From assembly GCF_003264855.1 (NCBI RefSeq), contig NZ_NFZS01000001.1, forward strand, positions 1,798,001 through 1,862,000: a stretch of 64,000 nt of DNA, written 5' to 3'. The DNA is from Dyella jiangningensis. Lineage in GTDB: Bacteria; Pseudomonadota; Gammaproteobacteria; Xanthomonadales; Rhodanobacteraceae. A program made the translations under genes and the position numbers. The notes beneath the pieces were generated by a model that had not been told where the DNA came from, ran no database searches, and was given only the letters and a program-made list of their open reading frames with translations. Each line of letters begins with the position of its first letter. Positions within the stretch are counted from its first letter, which is position 1. Below are positions 51,752 to 60,808 of the stretch, piece after piece.

Positions 51752-54193
51752 TCAGGTCTTGGTGCCGGGCACGATGGTCGTGGGCTGCGGCGCGCCAGCG
51801 GTATTTTCCGGATGCATCGTGCGTACCACCATGTCCTGCGGCGTGGTGAGCGGCATGTTCGACTGGCGCAGGCGATCAATGATCTCGAACAACAGATCGC
51901 TCTTCGTATTGCCGGCATCGCGCGGGTTGTTCACGTAGGCCGTGCATACGAACAGCAGCGAGCCCGCGTCAATGCTGTCCAGCTGCACGTTGGGCGAGGG
52001 CGTATCCAGCGTGGAAGGATGGTTGCGGAGGATGTCGAAGATGATCTGGCGCACCTTGGCCGGATCCGTGCTCAAGGGCATCGGCAGGCGGATCTGCACG
52101 CGGCCCTGCGCGTTGGCCATGGTTACGTTGCGCACGTTCTGGGTGATCAGCTGCGAGTTCGGCACGATCACCGTCGAACGGTCGCCTTGCTGGATTTCGG
52201 TGGCGCGCACGTTGATGCGGCGGATGTCGCCTTCCACGCCGGCGATGCTGACCCAGTCGCCGACCTTCACCGGCCGCTCCGCCAGCAGAATCAGGCCTGA
52301 GATGAAGTTCTGCACGATCGCCTGCAGGCCGAAACCGATACCGACGGAGAGCGCGCTGGCCACCCAGGCGATGCTCTGCACATCCACCTTCAGCGCGCCC
52401 AGTACCAGCACGAACACCAGCACACCGCCCACGTAGCCGAGCAGGGTGACGATGGACGACTGCATGCCGACATCCAGCGTGGTCTTGGGCAACAGCTGTG
52501 TACCGAGCCAGCGCTTGATCAGGCGCACGATGACGCCGCCCACCAGCAATACCAGCATCGCGTTGAAGATGCTCGTCGGATTGATCGTCAGCGTGCCCAG
52601 CGAGCGGCCGGCGAACAGCTGCGAACCACGATCGATCAGCTCGTTGGTGCCTGCGCCGTAGGGCGCCAGCACGAGCGGCACCGCCAACAGCAGCAGGAAG
52701 GCACGCGCGACGCCCGAAATCACCGTGGCGGCCTGTTCGAGCCGTGCCGGCGCGATGCCGAAGGTGTCTTGCATGCGCTGGCCGCTGCGCGAATCGGGCG
52801 ACAGCAGCGATTCGCACAGGTCGTTGACCAGGTGCATCAGCAGATAGAGCAACGCGATCAGGAAACCCGCGCGCATCGCCTGCCGCGCCATGAAGAACGC
52901 AAGCGCGATGTAACCGGTGAGTACGCCCGCCAGCACGATCACCGTCGTGATGAAGGCGGCCGCGACCAGCAGGCCTACCCACAGCGGACGCTTGGCCGGC
53001 GTGCCGCCGCTGGCGATCAGCGCGCGGCGCGCCTTGCCCATGCGCACCAGCGCCGAGGCGAGCAGCAGGCCGATCACCGTGGCCGCCAGCGCGTTGGCGG
53101 CCATGGCCGTACCCAGGCTGGCGCCGATGTCGCCGGTGATCTGCTCCACGATGCCCAGCAGCAGCATGCTCAGGGCGAGCAGTGCGGGGAACAGCGACAG
53201 CCGCCGCGCGAGATCGTCCGAGATTGGCGGCAGGCGCCACGAAGGGCGCCTCACGCTCAGCATCGCGCGACCGATGCCGGCCATGCTCGCCGCGATGAAG
53301 GTCAGGCGCACCAGCGGCTTGGTGAGATCATCCAGTTCTTCGTCGAAGACGCCGTTCCAGTTCACGGCGAGATAGATCAGCCACGCGGCGATGCCATACG
53401 TGAGCATGGTGATCAGCGTGATGATCAGCGCCAGGGCGCTGCGGCGCAGATGGCCGGAGGGCAGGTATTTGCTCGCCAGATCCAGCACCTTGTGTTCGAG
53501 CAGTCGCCGCCCGACCACCAGCAGCGCGATTGCTGCCAGCAGGCACAGGATGAAAGGCACACGGTTGGCCGGCTGCCACGCCTGCGCCAGTGCACCCTGC
53601 ATCGACGCACCCAACAAGCCAAGGCTGGCGCGATCGTCCGGCAGGTTCTGCGCAAGACGCGACCAGAACGGTTTCGCCAGTGGCGAGGCGGTGCGCTGGA
53701 AAACCTGCGCCTGGAACAGGTCGCGGCGCAGGCCGGCGATCTGCGTGATGAGCTGCTGGCTTTCCAGGCTCAACGACTTGGCCTGCGTGAGCTGGCCGTC
53801 GAGGTCGGTCTTGTCCTTGGTGAGCTGCTTGCGCTGCGCGGCGACTTCGGGCGCTTCGGGCGGCGCACCCTTGACCGGCGCGGGACCCAGCACGTCGAGC
53901 TTTGCTTTCATTGCGTCGACCTGGGGCACCAGGCTGGCGGCGAGTTGCTCCGCCTGCTGCTGTACGGTGGCCGCCTTGCTGCGCGCATCCGTGAGCAGGC
54001 TGTCGGTGAGCTTGCCCTTGTCCGTGATCGCCTGCTTGATCTGGTCGAGCTGCGCGCCGAGCTGGTCGGGCGTGGCCAGGGTGGCCTGCGGAATCTGCGC
54101 CGTCGCCTGGTTGTTGTTGCTCTGCGCGATGGCGGGCGAGACGCCGGCGACGGCGAGGAAAAGTGTCAGCAGCAAGCGGAACGCGATAGGCAT
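51752..54193 (-). CDS. DUF3772-type mechanosensitive ion channel
   Basis: The 813-residue inner-membrane protein has a signal peptide, then a periplasmic coiled-coil domain (about 40-190: QLDQIKQAITDKGKLTDSLL, VAAQRKQLTKDKTDLDGQLTQ). About ten transmembrane segments follow. The C-terminal MscS core has SVGIGFGLQAIVQNFISGLILLAERPVKVGDWVSI and RATEIQQGDRSTVIVPNSQLITQNVRN. It should open under hypo-osmotic shock. Length and layout fit the DUF3772 group related to MscK/MscM. Confidence 0.92.
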   Translation of the reverse strand: MPIAFRLLLTLFLAVAGVSPAIAQSNNNQATAQIPQATLATPDQLGAQLDQIKQAITDKGKLTDSLLTDARSKAATVQQQAEQLAASLVPQVDAMKAKLDVLGPAPVKGAPPEAPEVAAQRKQLTKDKTDLDGQLTQAKSLSLESQQLITQIAGLRRDLFQAQVFQRTASPLAKPFWSRLAQNLPDDRASLGLLGASMQGALAQAWQPANRVPFILCLLAAIALLVVGRRLLEHKVLDLASKYLPSGHLRRSALALIITLITMLTYGIAAWLIYLAVNWNGVFDEELDDLTKPLVRLTFIAASMAGIGRAMLSVRRPSWRLPPISDDLARRLSLFPALLALSMLLLGIVEQITGDIGASLGTAMAANALAATVIGLLLASALVRMGKARRALIASGGTPAKRPLWVGLLVAAAFITTVIVLAGVLTGYIALAFFMARQAMRAGFLIALLYLLMHLVNDLCESLLSPDSRSGQRMQDTFGIAPARLEQAATVISGVARAFLLLLAVPLVLAPYGAGTNELIDRGSQLFAGRSLGTLTINPTSIFNAMLVLLVGGVIVRLIKRWLGTQLLPKTTLDVGMQSSIVTLLGYVGGVLVFVLVLGALKVDVQSIAWVASALSVGIGFGLQAIVQNFISGLILLAERPVKVGDWVSIAGVEGDIRRINVRATEIQQGDRSTVIVPNSQLITQNVRNVTMANAQGRVQIRLPMPLSTDPAKVRQIIFDILRNHPSTLDTPSPNVQLDSIDAGSLLFVCTAYVNNPRDAGNTKSDLLFEIIDRLRQSNMPLTTPQDMVVRTMHPENTAGAPQPTTIVPGTKT

Positions 54194-54280
54194 GACGGCA
54201 TGATCCGGTCGCATGCCGGACGGGTCAATGAATAATTGGGTTTGACGCGCCGTTCAGCGCGCCACGTTCACGCTGTGCTG

Positions 54281-54979
54281 ATGAAGATGCCTCTCTCGCC
54301 CGATCTGATTCCCGCCTGGGACGGCAACGTCGCCAAGGCACGGCAGCTGCAACTGGAACTGGCCACGAAGGTGCGTCTGGAAGACGATTTCCCACCCCTG
54401 CGGCATGTCGCCGGCGTCGATGTGGGGTTTGAAGACGGTGGCGCCGTGACACGCGCCGCGGCCGTCCTGCTCGATGCGAAGACGCTGTTGCCAGTGAAGG
54501 AAATCGTGGCGAGGCGACCCACGTGCATGCCGTATATCCCCGGACTTCTCTCGTTCCGCGAACTGCCCACCGTGCTGCAGGCGCTGCAGGCGTTGGCCGG
54601 CGTGCCGGATCTGATCTTCGTGGATGGCCACGGCATCGCCCATCCGCGCGGCCTGGGCATCGCGGCGCACCTGGGCGTGGTGACCGGCCTGCCCACCATC
54701 GGCGTGGCCAAGTCGATCCTGGTCGGCACGCACGGCGAGCTGGGACCATCGCGTGGCGAACGTGTGCCGCTGCGCTACCGCGACAAGGTGATCGCCAGCG
54801 TCCTGCGCAGCAAGGACAAGATCCGCCCGCTGATCGTCTCGCCCGGCCATCGGGTAAGCATGGAGTCGGCACCCGAACTGGTGCTTTCGTTCTGCACGAA
54901 ATACCGGTTGCCTGAGCCGACGCGATTGGCGGATCGGTTGGCGTCGAGGCGTGACCGTGTGCGGGAGCAGGGCACCTAG
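54281..54979 (+). CDS. nfi: Endonuclease V (deoxyinosine 3'-endonuclease)
   Basis: The 232-residue enzyme nicks DNA near deoxyinosine. Active-site residues are Asp47 (GVDVGFED), Glu94 in the PYIPGLLSFRELP wedge motif (Tyr85) and Asp115 (VDGHGIAHPRGLGIAAHLG), with spacing as in characterised enzymes. The start is the ATG giving MKMPLSPDL; a second ATG lies two codons on. It is divergent from the mechanosensitive channel gene and overlaps the end of a convergent Fur-like gene by four bases. Confidence 0.95.
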   Translation: MKMPLSPDLIPAWDGNVAKARQLQLELATKVRLEDDFPPLRHVAGVDVGFEDGGAVTRAAAVLLDAKTLLPVKEIVARRPTCMPYIPGLLSFRELPTVLQALQALAGVPDLIFVDGHGIAHPRGLGIAAHLGVVTGLPTIGVAKSILVGTHGELGPSRGERVPLRYRDKVIASVLRSKDKIRPLIVSPGHRVSMESAPELVLSFCTKYRLPEPTRLADRLASRRDRVREQGT

Positions 54980-55365
54980 CGCGCCTGTGCGCGACCTGTG
55001 CTCGGCACCAACGTGTAACCAAACGCCGCCGCCAGCTGAGCGATGGCCGCTACCGCGGCCTGTTGCCGCGGCGATCCACGGCCTGCGGCTGTATCGGCGA
55101 GCCTCCATCGCGATCGTTCATGCGATACGGGTTGCGAGGTAGCGAGGCCCAGCAACTCCAGCTCCCTCAGAAAGCGATATACCGTGCCCAGGCTGGTGCG
55201 TGGCTCCAGCGACTGCGCCCGACGCAGTACGTCCACTGCGTCGGGCTCGTCGTTGGCTTCATGCAATACCTGCCAGATCGCCAGGCGGGGCGGCGTGGGG
55301 CGCAATCCGGCCTGCGCCAGCGCCGCATGGGCGTCGGGCAAGGCGGCGGGCGTGCGCTCAGGCAT
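54976..55365 (-). CDS. Minimal Fur-like regulator lacking metal-binding motifs
   Basis: The 129-residue protein has the Fur winged helix (AGLRPTPPRLAIWQVLHEA, TSLGTVYRFLRELELLGLA). The region that should hold the HHDH and CxxC motifs is replaced by SHERSRWRLADTAAGRGSPRQQAAVAAIAQLAAAFGYTLV. There is no Cys at all, and the only C-terminal His is in SHERS. It therefore probably senses something other than metal, or works through a partner. Its start overlaps the PadR gene end by eight bases, so the two are co-expressed. Confidence 0.82.
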   Translation of the reverse strand: MPERTPAALPDAHAALAQAGLRPTPPRLAIWQVLHEANDEPDAVDVLRRAQSLEPRTSLGTVYRFLRELELLGLATSQPVSHERSRWRLADTAAGRGSPRQQAAVAAIAQLAAAFGYTLVPSTGRAQAR

Positions 55366-55990
55366 CCTTGCCGCCCTTGGCGATCTCGTCGGCCGCCTTC
55401 TGGATGATGTCGCGAATGCGCTTCACCTCGGCCGCATTCCACGGGCCGCCATGCATGAACAGTGCGCGCTTGAGGTTGTGCATGGCCTCGCGCAAGGCCA
55501 TCGGAGCGGCGGCGCGGGCGAACATCTTGGCGGTCTGCTCCATGCGCGACATCACCGCGTCGACGGCGTCCTTGTTTTCCGCAAGGAATGCCTTGCCTTC
55601 CTCGGTGATCGAATAGAGCTTCTTGCCGTCGTCGTTCTTGACGCTGGCGTGGCCGAGTTCTTCCAGCAGGGTGAGGGTGGGGTATACCGCGCCGGGGCTG
55701 GGTGCGTAGGCGCCGTCGAACATCTCCTCGATGGTGCGGATCAGCTCGTAGCCGTGGCGCGGCTGTTCGGCGATCAGCGACAGCAGGATGAGCTTGAGGT
55801 CGCCGTGGCCGAACACGCGGCCGCCGCGGAAGCGCCCGCCCATGCCGCCCCAGCCGCCCAGGCCCTCGTCGTCGCCGAAGCCGCGGCCAAAGCCGCGCCC
55901 GCGGCCGAAGCCCATGGCCTCGCGGATCCAGGCCTCGCGGCCTTCGTGGTGGTGCTGATGGTGGTGGTCAAAGCAGTGATGGAATCTCAT
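55358..55990 (-). CDS. PadR-family regulator with His-rich N-terminus, YqjI-like
   Basis: The 210-residue regulator opens with a His-rich tract (HHCFDHHHQHHHEG) and a Gly/Arg-rich linker. The PadR winged helix follows: FGHGDLKLILLSLIAEQPRHGYELIRTIEEMF, APSPGAVYPTLTLLEELG. A C-terminal helical dimer region ends the protein. This layout matches E. coli YqjI, a nickel/iron-responsive repressor of a ferric reductase gene. A perfect dyad with two GATATATC sites lies 13 bases before its start, so autoregulation is likely. No reductase gene is adjacent. Confidence 0.9.
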   Translation of the reverse strand: MRFHHCFDHHHQHHHEGREAWIREAMGFGRGRGFGRGFGDDEGLGGWGGMGGRFRGGRVFGHGDLKLILLSLIAEQPRHGYELIRTIEEMFDGAYAPSPGAVYPTLTLLEELGHASVKNDDGKKLYSITEEGKAFLAENKDAVDAVMSRMEQTAKMFARAAAPMALREAMHNLKRALFMHGGPWNAAEVKRIRDIIQKAADEIAKGGKDA

Positions 55991-56002
55991 GGGTAAAACT
56001 CC

Positions 56003-56035
56003 GATATATCGTAAGTAACAGTCTTAAGATATATC
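56003..56035. promoter_or_regulatory. PadR (YqjI-like) operator: two GATATATC sites in a perfect dyad
   Basis: GATATATC (56003-56010) and GATATATC (56028-56035) frame TAAG (56012-56015) and CTTA (56023-56026); outer and inner pairs share the same centre at 56019. It is AT-rich and lies just upstream of the padR start, placed to control padR-fur and possibly the divergent ABC transporter. Confidence 0.8.
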
Positions 56036-56072
56036 GCAACTTTTCCAGAGTGCAAGTGGCGGGGCCCTCCTG

Positions 56073-56159
56073 TGTAGGAGCGCACCCAGTGCGCGACCGC
56101 AACCCTCGGGCACGCTGGGCGCTCGAACTCCGCGGTCGCGCACTGGGTGCGCTCCTGCA
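56073..56159. repeat. REP palindrome
   Basis: Arms TGTAGGAGCGCACCCAGTGC and GCACTGGGTGCGCTCCTGCA flank about 30 bases. It lies between the PadR operator and the ABC transporter start, one of the few copies sitting in a divergent promoter region. Confidence 0.9.
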
Positions 56160-56244
56160 GAGGCAGGAGCTTTGGGTTGAATCTCAGGCCCTGCGCCTTT
56201 ACTCAGGTTTATTGCGCCCGCCCGCTTTCCAAGGACGACTCCCC

Positions 56245-58101
56245 ATGGTGTTCCGCTGGTTCGAATCGCTGATCGACGCGTTCAAGGAACCCGTCGACGG
56301 CATGCCGCCGCCATCGGTGTGGCGTTTCTATCTGTTCTACCTGCGCCAGGTATGGCCGGTATTCGCCGCCGCCATCGTGGTGGGCTTCGGCGTGGCCATC
56401 GTCGAGGTGTCGCTGTTCGGCTTCATCGGCAGCATCGTGGACATGGCCAAGGGCACCGCGGCGGCGGATTTCTTCCACGTGCACGGCCGTGAACTGATCT
56501 GGATGGGCATCGTGGCGTTGATCGCGCGGCCGGTGCTGATGGGGCTGCATGATCTGCTGGTGAACCAGGCAATCGTGCCGAACCTCACCAACCGCATCCG
56601 CTGGCAGAACCATCGCTACGTGATCCGCCAGAGCCTGGGCTTCTTCCAGAACGACTACGCGGGCCGCATCGCCAACCGCATCATGCAAACCTCCGGTGCG
56701 CTGCGCGAATCGGCGGTGCAGATCGTGGACGCCATCTGGTACGTGGCGATCTATACCGGCAGCGCCATCGTGATGTTCGCCAAGGCCGACGTGTGGCTGG
56801 CGTTGCCGCTGGTGCTGTGGCTGGGTGCGTACGTGGCGACGCTGGCATATTTCGTGCCGCGCACCAAGGACCGTTCGTGGAAGCAGTCCGAGGCTCGCTC
56901 GCGCCTGATGGGCCGCATCGTCGACGGCTACAGCAACATCCTCACGCTCAAGCTGTTCGCACATACCCAGCGCGAAGAGCAGTACGTCGCGGACGCGATG
57001 GGCGAGCAGATCAAGCGCATGCGCGCGATGACGCGCCTGACCACCGCGATGGACGCCACCATCACCACGCTCAACGGCTTCCTCATCGTCGGCACCTCGG
57101 CGCTGGCGCTGTGGCTGTGGAGCCAGGGCAAGGTGACGGTGGGCGCCATCGCGTTGTCCACCGGCCTGGTCATCCGCATCAACAACATGTCCGGCTGGAT
57201 CATGTGGGTGGTCAACGGCATCTTCGAAAACGTGGGCACCGTGCAGGACGGCATCGAGACCATCTCCAAGCCGCGCACCGTGCAGGACCATGAGGGCGCC
57301 ATGCCTCTGGAAGTCACCGAAGGCGGCGTGCGCTTCGACGACATCCACTTCCATTACGGCAAGCAGGGCGGCGTGATCTCGGGGCTCAACCTCGATGTGC
57401 GTGGCGGCGAGAAGATCGGCGTGGTCGGTCCGTCCGGCGCGGGCAAGTCCACCCTGGTGAACGTGCTGCTGCGCCTTTACGACCTGGAGGGTGGCCGCAT
57501 ACTGATCGACGGACAGGACATCGCGAAGGTGGCGCAGGAAAGCCTGCGCGCGCAGATCGGCGTGGTGACGCAGGATACCTCGCTGCTGCATCGCTCCATT
57601 CGCGACAACCTGTTGTACGGGCGTCCGGATGCCACCGAGGCGCAGGTGATCGAGGCCGTGCGCAAGGCGAAGGCGGACGAGTTCATCCCGCAGCTGGTGG
57701 ATGGGGAAGGGCGCGTGGGTTACGACGCACACGTCGGCGAGCGTGGCGTGAAACTCAGCGGCGGCCAGCGCCAGCGCATTGCCATCGCGCGCGTGCTGTT
57801 GAAGGACGCGCCCATTCTCATCCTCGATGAGGCGACCTCGGCCCTGGATTCGGAAGCTGAAGCCGCCATCCAGGACAGCCTGGAGCTCTTGATGCGCGGC
57901 AAGACGGTGATCGCCATCGCGCACCGGCTTTCCACCATTGCCCGCATGGATCGACTGGTGGTGATGGACAAGGGCCGCATCGTGGAAACCGGCAGCCATG
58001 CCGAGCTGATCGCGCACGGTGGCCTCTATGCACGCCTGTGGCGTCGCCAGACCGGCGGTTTCGTGGCGGCGGAGGATCCCGCGGAAGGCCTGATGGCCTG
58101 A
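56245..58101 (+). CDS. ABC transporter, fused permease and ATPase (exporter type)
   Basis: The 618-residue half-transporter has six transmembrane segments (about 35-320) and an ATPase domain. The latter has Walker A GPSGAGKST, Q-loop VTQDTSLLH, signature LSGGQRQR, Walker B ILILDEATS and H-loop IAIAHRLST. It resembles lipid- and multidrug-type exporters (MsbA/LmrA group), working as a homodimer since no partner gene is adjacent. AAGGAC precedes the ATG. The substrate is unknown. Confidence 0.93.
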   Translation: MVFRWFESLIDAFKEPVDGMPPPSVWRFYLFYLRQVWPVFAAAIVVGFGVAIVEVSLFGFIGSIVDMAKGTAAADFFHVHGRELIWMGIVALIARPVLMGLHDLLVNQAIVPNLTNRIRWQNHRYVIRQSLGFFQNDYAGRIANRIMQTSGALRESAVQIVDAIWYVAIYTGSAIVMFAKADVWLALPLVLWLGAYVATLAYFVPRTKDRSWKQSEARSRLMGRIVDGYSNILTLKLFAHTQREEQYVADAMGEQIKRMRAMTRLTTAMDATITTLNGFLIVGTSALALWLWSQGKVTVGAIALSTGLVIRINNMSGWIMWVVNGIFENVGTVQDGIETISKPRTVQDHEGAMPLEVTEGGVRFDDIHFHYGKQGGVISGLNLDVRGGEKIGVVGPSGAGKSTLVNVLLRLYDLEGGRILIDGQDIAKVAQESLRAQIGVVTQDTSLLHRSIRDNLLYGRPDATEAQVIEAVRKAKADEFIPQLVDGEGRVGYDAHVGERGVKLSGGQRQRIAIARVLLKDAPILILDEATSALDSEAEAAIQDSLELLMRGKTVIAIAHRLSTIARMDRLVVMDKGRIVETGSHAELIAHGGLYARLWRRQTGGFVAAEDPAEGLMA

Positions 58102-58479
58102 GAAGGGTCGTGACGCGAGAGCGTTTCGCTTGCTTGTTTCGTGTGGGAGCGCACCCTGGCGCGACCGCAGGGCGGGGACGTCTCTCTCCGTTCGGCTGTC
58201 GCGCACAGGGACATCGGAACCGATTCGCCCTCCTGTAGGAGCGCACCCAGTGCGCGATGGGCGTTGCGGTTTCCTCGCTTCGTAGGCTTTTCGCGCACCG
58301 GGTGCGCTCCTACAAAAAACCGCTTCTCTGCCTGGTGGCCCGCCGCTGTTTCCCCTGAAACCCGTGAAATACCCGCCTCCACGGCACGATATGCTTGCCG
58401 TCACCTTCAACATTCCTTGTCTCGTGCTTCACGGTGTCGCCTTCAGCATCAAGACTCCGTTCGATACTGGAGCAGCGTG
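58102..58479. other. Intergenic repeats between the ABC and histone-like genes
   Basis: No gene is seen. The 378 bases hold a degenerate REP pair (about 58139-58210, TGTGGGAGCGCACCCTGGCG and TCGCGCACAGGG) and a good REP palindrome (58234-58314). The last 160 bases are free of repeats and should carry the promoter of the histone-like gene. Confidence 0.7.
58234..58314. repeat. REP palindrome
   Basis: TGTAGGAGCGCACCCAGTGC and GCGCACCGGGTGCGCTCCTA are inverted arms. The loop contains CTTCGTAGGCTTTT, the conserved loop motif in inverse orientation. Confidence 0.88.
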
Positions 58480-59049
58480 ATGCCTACCAAGCAAGCCACG
58501 GCTCGTGCCCGCAAGGACAAGCGCGAAGGCAAGTCGGCCAGCACGCAGGCCGGGGAATTCGTCCGCGAGGAAATCCATCACATCCGCCAGGGCAAGCACG
58601 GTGCCCGATCGGCCAAGCAGGCCGTCGCCATCGGCCTGTCGGAGGCGCGGCGTGCCGGCGTCGATATTCCAGACAAAAGCAGCAAGAAGCGCAGCACCGC
58701 GAAGAAGAGCGGCAGCACAGCGAAAAAGAGCACCCGCAAGCGCCCTGCGGCCAAGAAGGCGAGCAAGAAGACGTCGGCTCGCCGCAGCCGGGCTACGACG
58801 AAGGCATTGAAGCGCGAGAGCACCGCATCCGCGTCGAAGTCGGCCCTGTCGCGTCAGGCGAGGACGGCCGCTTCCAAGCGGAGTTCGGCCAGCCGCTCGG
58901 CAGCTGCCAAGAAGGCGGCGCGCACGAAGGGGCCAGCCGAGCGCAAGGCCGCGGCCAAGAAGGCCGCCGCCCACCGCAGCGCAGCCAGCCGATCCGCCTC
59001 GGCCAAGAAGGCGGCGCGCACGCGTGCCATGCGCGCCCGTTCGCGTTGA
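58480..59049 (+). CDS. DUF6496/histone-H1-like basic DNA-binding protein
   Basis: The 189-residue protein has two parts. Residues 1-65 form a small folded domain with GEFVREEIHHIRQGKHGARSAKQAVAIGLSEARRAGVDIP, matching the DUF6496 family. The remaining 120 residues are a Lys/Arg/Ala/Ser-rich tail with repeated AAKKA, SASRS and KKAARTK units, like histone-H1-type tails. It is likely nucleoid-associated; this is inference from composition. The tail's repeats make it prone to length variation. A weak GGAG lies about eight bases before the ATG. Confidence 0.8.
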   Translation: MPTKQATARARKDKREGKSASTQAGEFVREEIHHIRQGKHGARSAKQAVAIGLSEARRAGVDIPDKSSKKRSTAKKSGSTAKKSTRKRPAAKKASKKTSARRSRATTKALKRESTASASKSALSRQARTAASKRSSASRSAAAKKAARTKGPAERKAAAKKAAAHRSAASRSASAKKAARTRAMRARSR

Positions 59050-59058
59050 CGCGGGCGG

Positions 59059-60213
59059 TCAAACCGCCTCAAGGATGGTCGCGATGCCTTGGCCACCACC
59101 GATGCACTGGGTGGCCAGCGCGTAGCGGCCGCCTTTGCGTTTCAGTATCTGCGCGGCCTTGGCGGTGATGCGTGCGCCGGTGGCGCCCAGCGGATGTCCT
59201 AGTGCGATGGCACCGCCATCGATGTTCACTCGGTTGCGGTCGATGTCGAGTTCGCGCAGGCAAGTCACGGCCTGCGAGCCGAACGCCTCGTTGATCTCCA
59301 CCACATCGATGTCTTCGATGCGAAGGCCTGCGCGCTGGAGCGCCTTGCGTGTCGCGGGCACCGGACCCATGCCCATGAGCTCCGGTTCCACGCCGGCGAT
59401 GGCAGTGGATTTGATTCGGGCCAGCACGTCCAGTCCGTGCCTGCGGGCAAACGCGGACGACGTCACCAGCACGGCGACGGCGCCATCCGTCAGCGGTGAC
59501 GCCGTGCCTGCGGTGACGGTGCCGCCGAAGGCCGGCTTCAACGCCGCCAGGCCTTCCAGGGATGTCTGCGGGCGCAGGCACAGGTCATGGTCGACCACGA
59601 TGCCTTCGGGCGTCGTCACGGCGACGAGTTCGTCGTTCAGGCGGCCTGCAGCCTGCGCGGCCGCGGCCTTCTGCTGCGATTCGAAGGCAAGCTGTTCCTG
59701 GTCCGCGCGCGATATGCCGTACTTGCGCGCAACGTTCTCCGCCGTCTGACCCATCGTCACATAGGCTTCGATGCCGATCTCCGCGTCCGGATGTCCCGGG
59801 CTCGCAAAGCGCGGGTTGGGCGAGAAGTTCAGGCCGCCCTGAGGGACCAGGGTCATGCTTTCCACGCCCGCTGCAATGAAGGCCTCACCGGCGCCGATGG
59901 CGATCTGTCCCGCCGCCATGTGGATCGCATACATGGACGAGCCACAGAAGCGATTCACCGTGGCGCCACCGAGTTCGATCGGCAGGCCGGCCAGCAGCAA
60001 CGCGATACGCGCAACGTTATCGCCTTGCGTGCCCTCGGGATAGGCGCAGCCCATCAGCACGTCCTCGATCAGGCGAGGGTCGAGTCCGGAGCGTTGTACC
60101 AGTGCCTTGAGCGTGATCGCCGCCAGGTCGTCCGGGCGCACGGTGGCGAGAGGACCCTTGCGGGCAAAAGCGAAAGGCGTGCGGACGTAGCCCGCGATGA
60201 CGGCGTCGTTCAT
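59059..60213 (-). CDS. Acetyl-CoA acyltransferase (thiolase)
   Basis: The 384-residue thiolase has nucleophile Cys90 (NRFCGSSMYAIH), His340 (IALGHPLGATGAR) and the second Cys370 (ATQCIGGGQG). Overall it fits degradative FadA-type or PcaF/PaaJ-like enzymes that cleave 3-ketoacyl-CoA; the exact chain is not clear. The ATG giving MNDAVIAGYVRTPFAF is chosen. A hotdog thioesterase gene lies 88 bases upstream in the same direction. No FadB partner is next to it. Confidence 0.92.
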   Translation of the reverse strand: MNDAVIAGYVRTPFAFARKGPLATVRPDDLAAITLKALVQRSGLDPRLIEDVLMGCAYPEGTQGDNVARIALLLAGLPIELGGATVNRFCGSSMYAIHMAAGQIAIGAGEAFIAAGVESMTLVPQGGLNFSPNPRFASPGHPDAEIGIEAYVTMGQTAENVARKYGISRADQEQLAFESQQKAAAAQAAGRLNDELVAVTTPEGIVVDHDLCLRPQTSLEGLAALKPAFGGTVTAGTASPLTDGAVAVLVTSSAFARRHGLDVLARIKSTAIAGVEPELMGMGPVPATRKALQRAGLRIEDIDVVEINEAFGSQAVTCLRELDIDRNRVNIDGGAIALGHPLGATGARITAKAAQILKRKGGRYALATQCIGGGQGIATILEAV

Positions 60214-60301
60214 GAGAAGTATCCAGTGGTGAAGGGAGTCTTGCTCGGGGCCGCAGGGAGATGGCGAGCTGTGGGTCGCTCGCTTTGTGGGAAGGTGTCG
60301 A

Positions 60302-60754
60302 TCAGCGCTCGAACACGAGCAGCGTGGAGGTCGCGCTGCCGTAAAGCCGGCCTTCCGCATCCATCAGGCTGGCCTCGGCGAATGCCACGCGGCGACCGAT
60401 GCTGCGCACGCGTCCTTCGGCCCGTACACGGCCGGTCTCGTGCGTCATCGCCTTGTGGAAGGCGACCTTGAGTTCGAGCGAGGTGTAGGCCTGGCTGGCG
60501 GTCAGCTTGGAATGCACGGCGCATCCACAGGCCGAGTCGAGCAGGGTCGCGAAGTATCCGCCATGCACGACGCCCATCGGGTTGTAGGCATGGGGGCCCG
60601 GCACGCCTTCGAAGGCGGCGAAGCCATCGTCCACGTCGACCAGGTCGAAATCCAGCGAATCACCGATGCCGGGCCGCCTGCCCGAGCCGATGAAGGCTCG
60701 CAGCAGCGCCAGTCCGCCCAGGCCCTGGCCGATGCCGTCAGTCGTCATGTCCAT
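60302..60754 (-). CDS. Hotdog-fold acyl-CoA thioesterase, PaaI-like
   Basis: The 150-residue protein has the PaaI/YbgC-type hotdog fold. MGVVHGGYFATLLDSACGCAVHS is the core helix with the HGG catalytic loop, then YTSLELKVAFHKAM. It hydrolyses acyl-CoA or aryl-CoA thioesters. It precedes the thiolase gene and likely shares its promoter, a strong sigma70-like element directly upstream. Confidence 0.9.
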   Translation of the reverse strand: MDMTTDGIGQGLGGLALLRAFIGSGRRPGIGDSLDFDLVDVDDGFAAFEGVPGPHAYNPMGVVHGGYFATLLDSACGCAVHSKLTASQAYTSLELKVAFHKAMTHETGRVRAEGRVRSIGRRVAFAEASLMDAEGRLYGSATSTLLVFER

Positions 60755-60780
60755 GCGTGTTCTCCACGGAATTCGTCATC

Positions 60781-60808
60781 TTTATATGTTTATCATAATA
60801 CTATTCAA
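60781..60808 (-). promoter_or_regulatory. Sigma70-like promoter of the thioesterase/thiolase genes
   Basis: Read on the minus strand, TTGAAT (60808-60803) and TATAAA (60786-60781) are spaced by 16 bases in a strongly AT-rich stretch. The -10 lies 27 bases before the thioesterase start. Confidence 0.6.
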
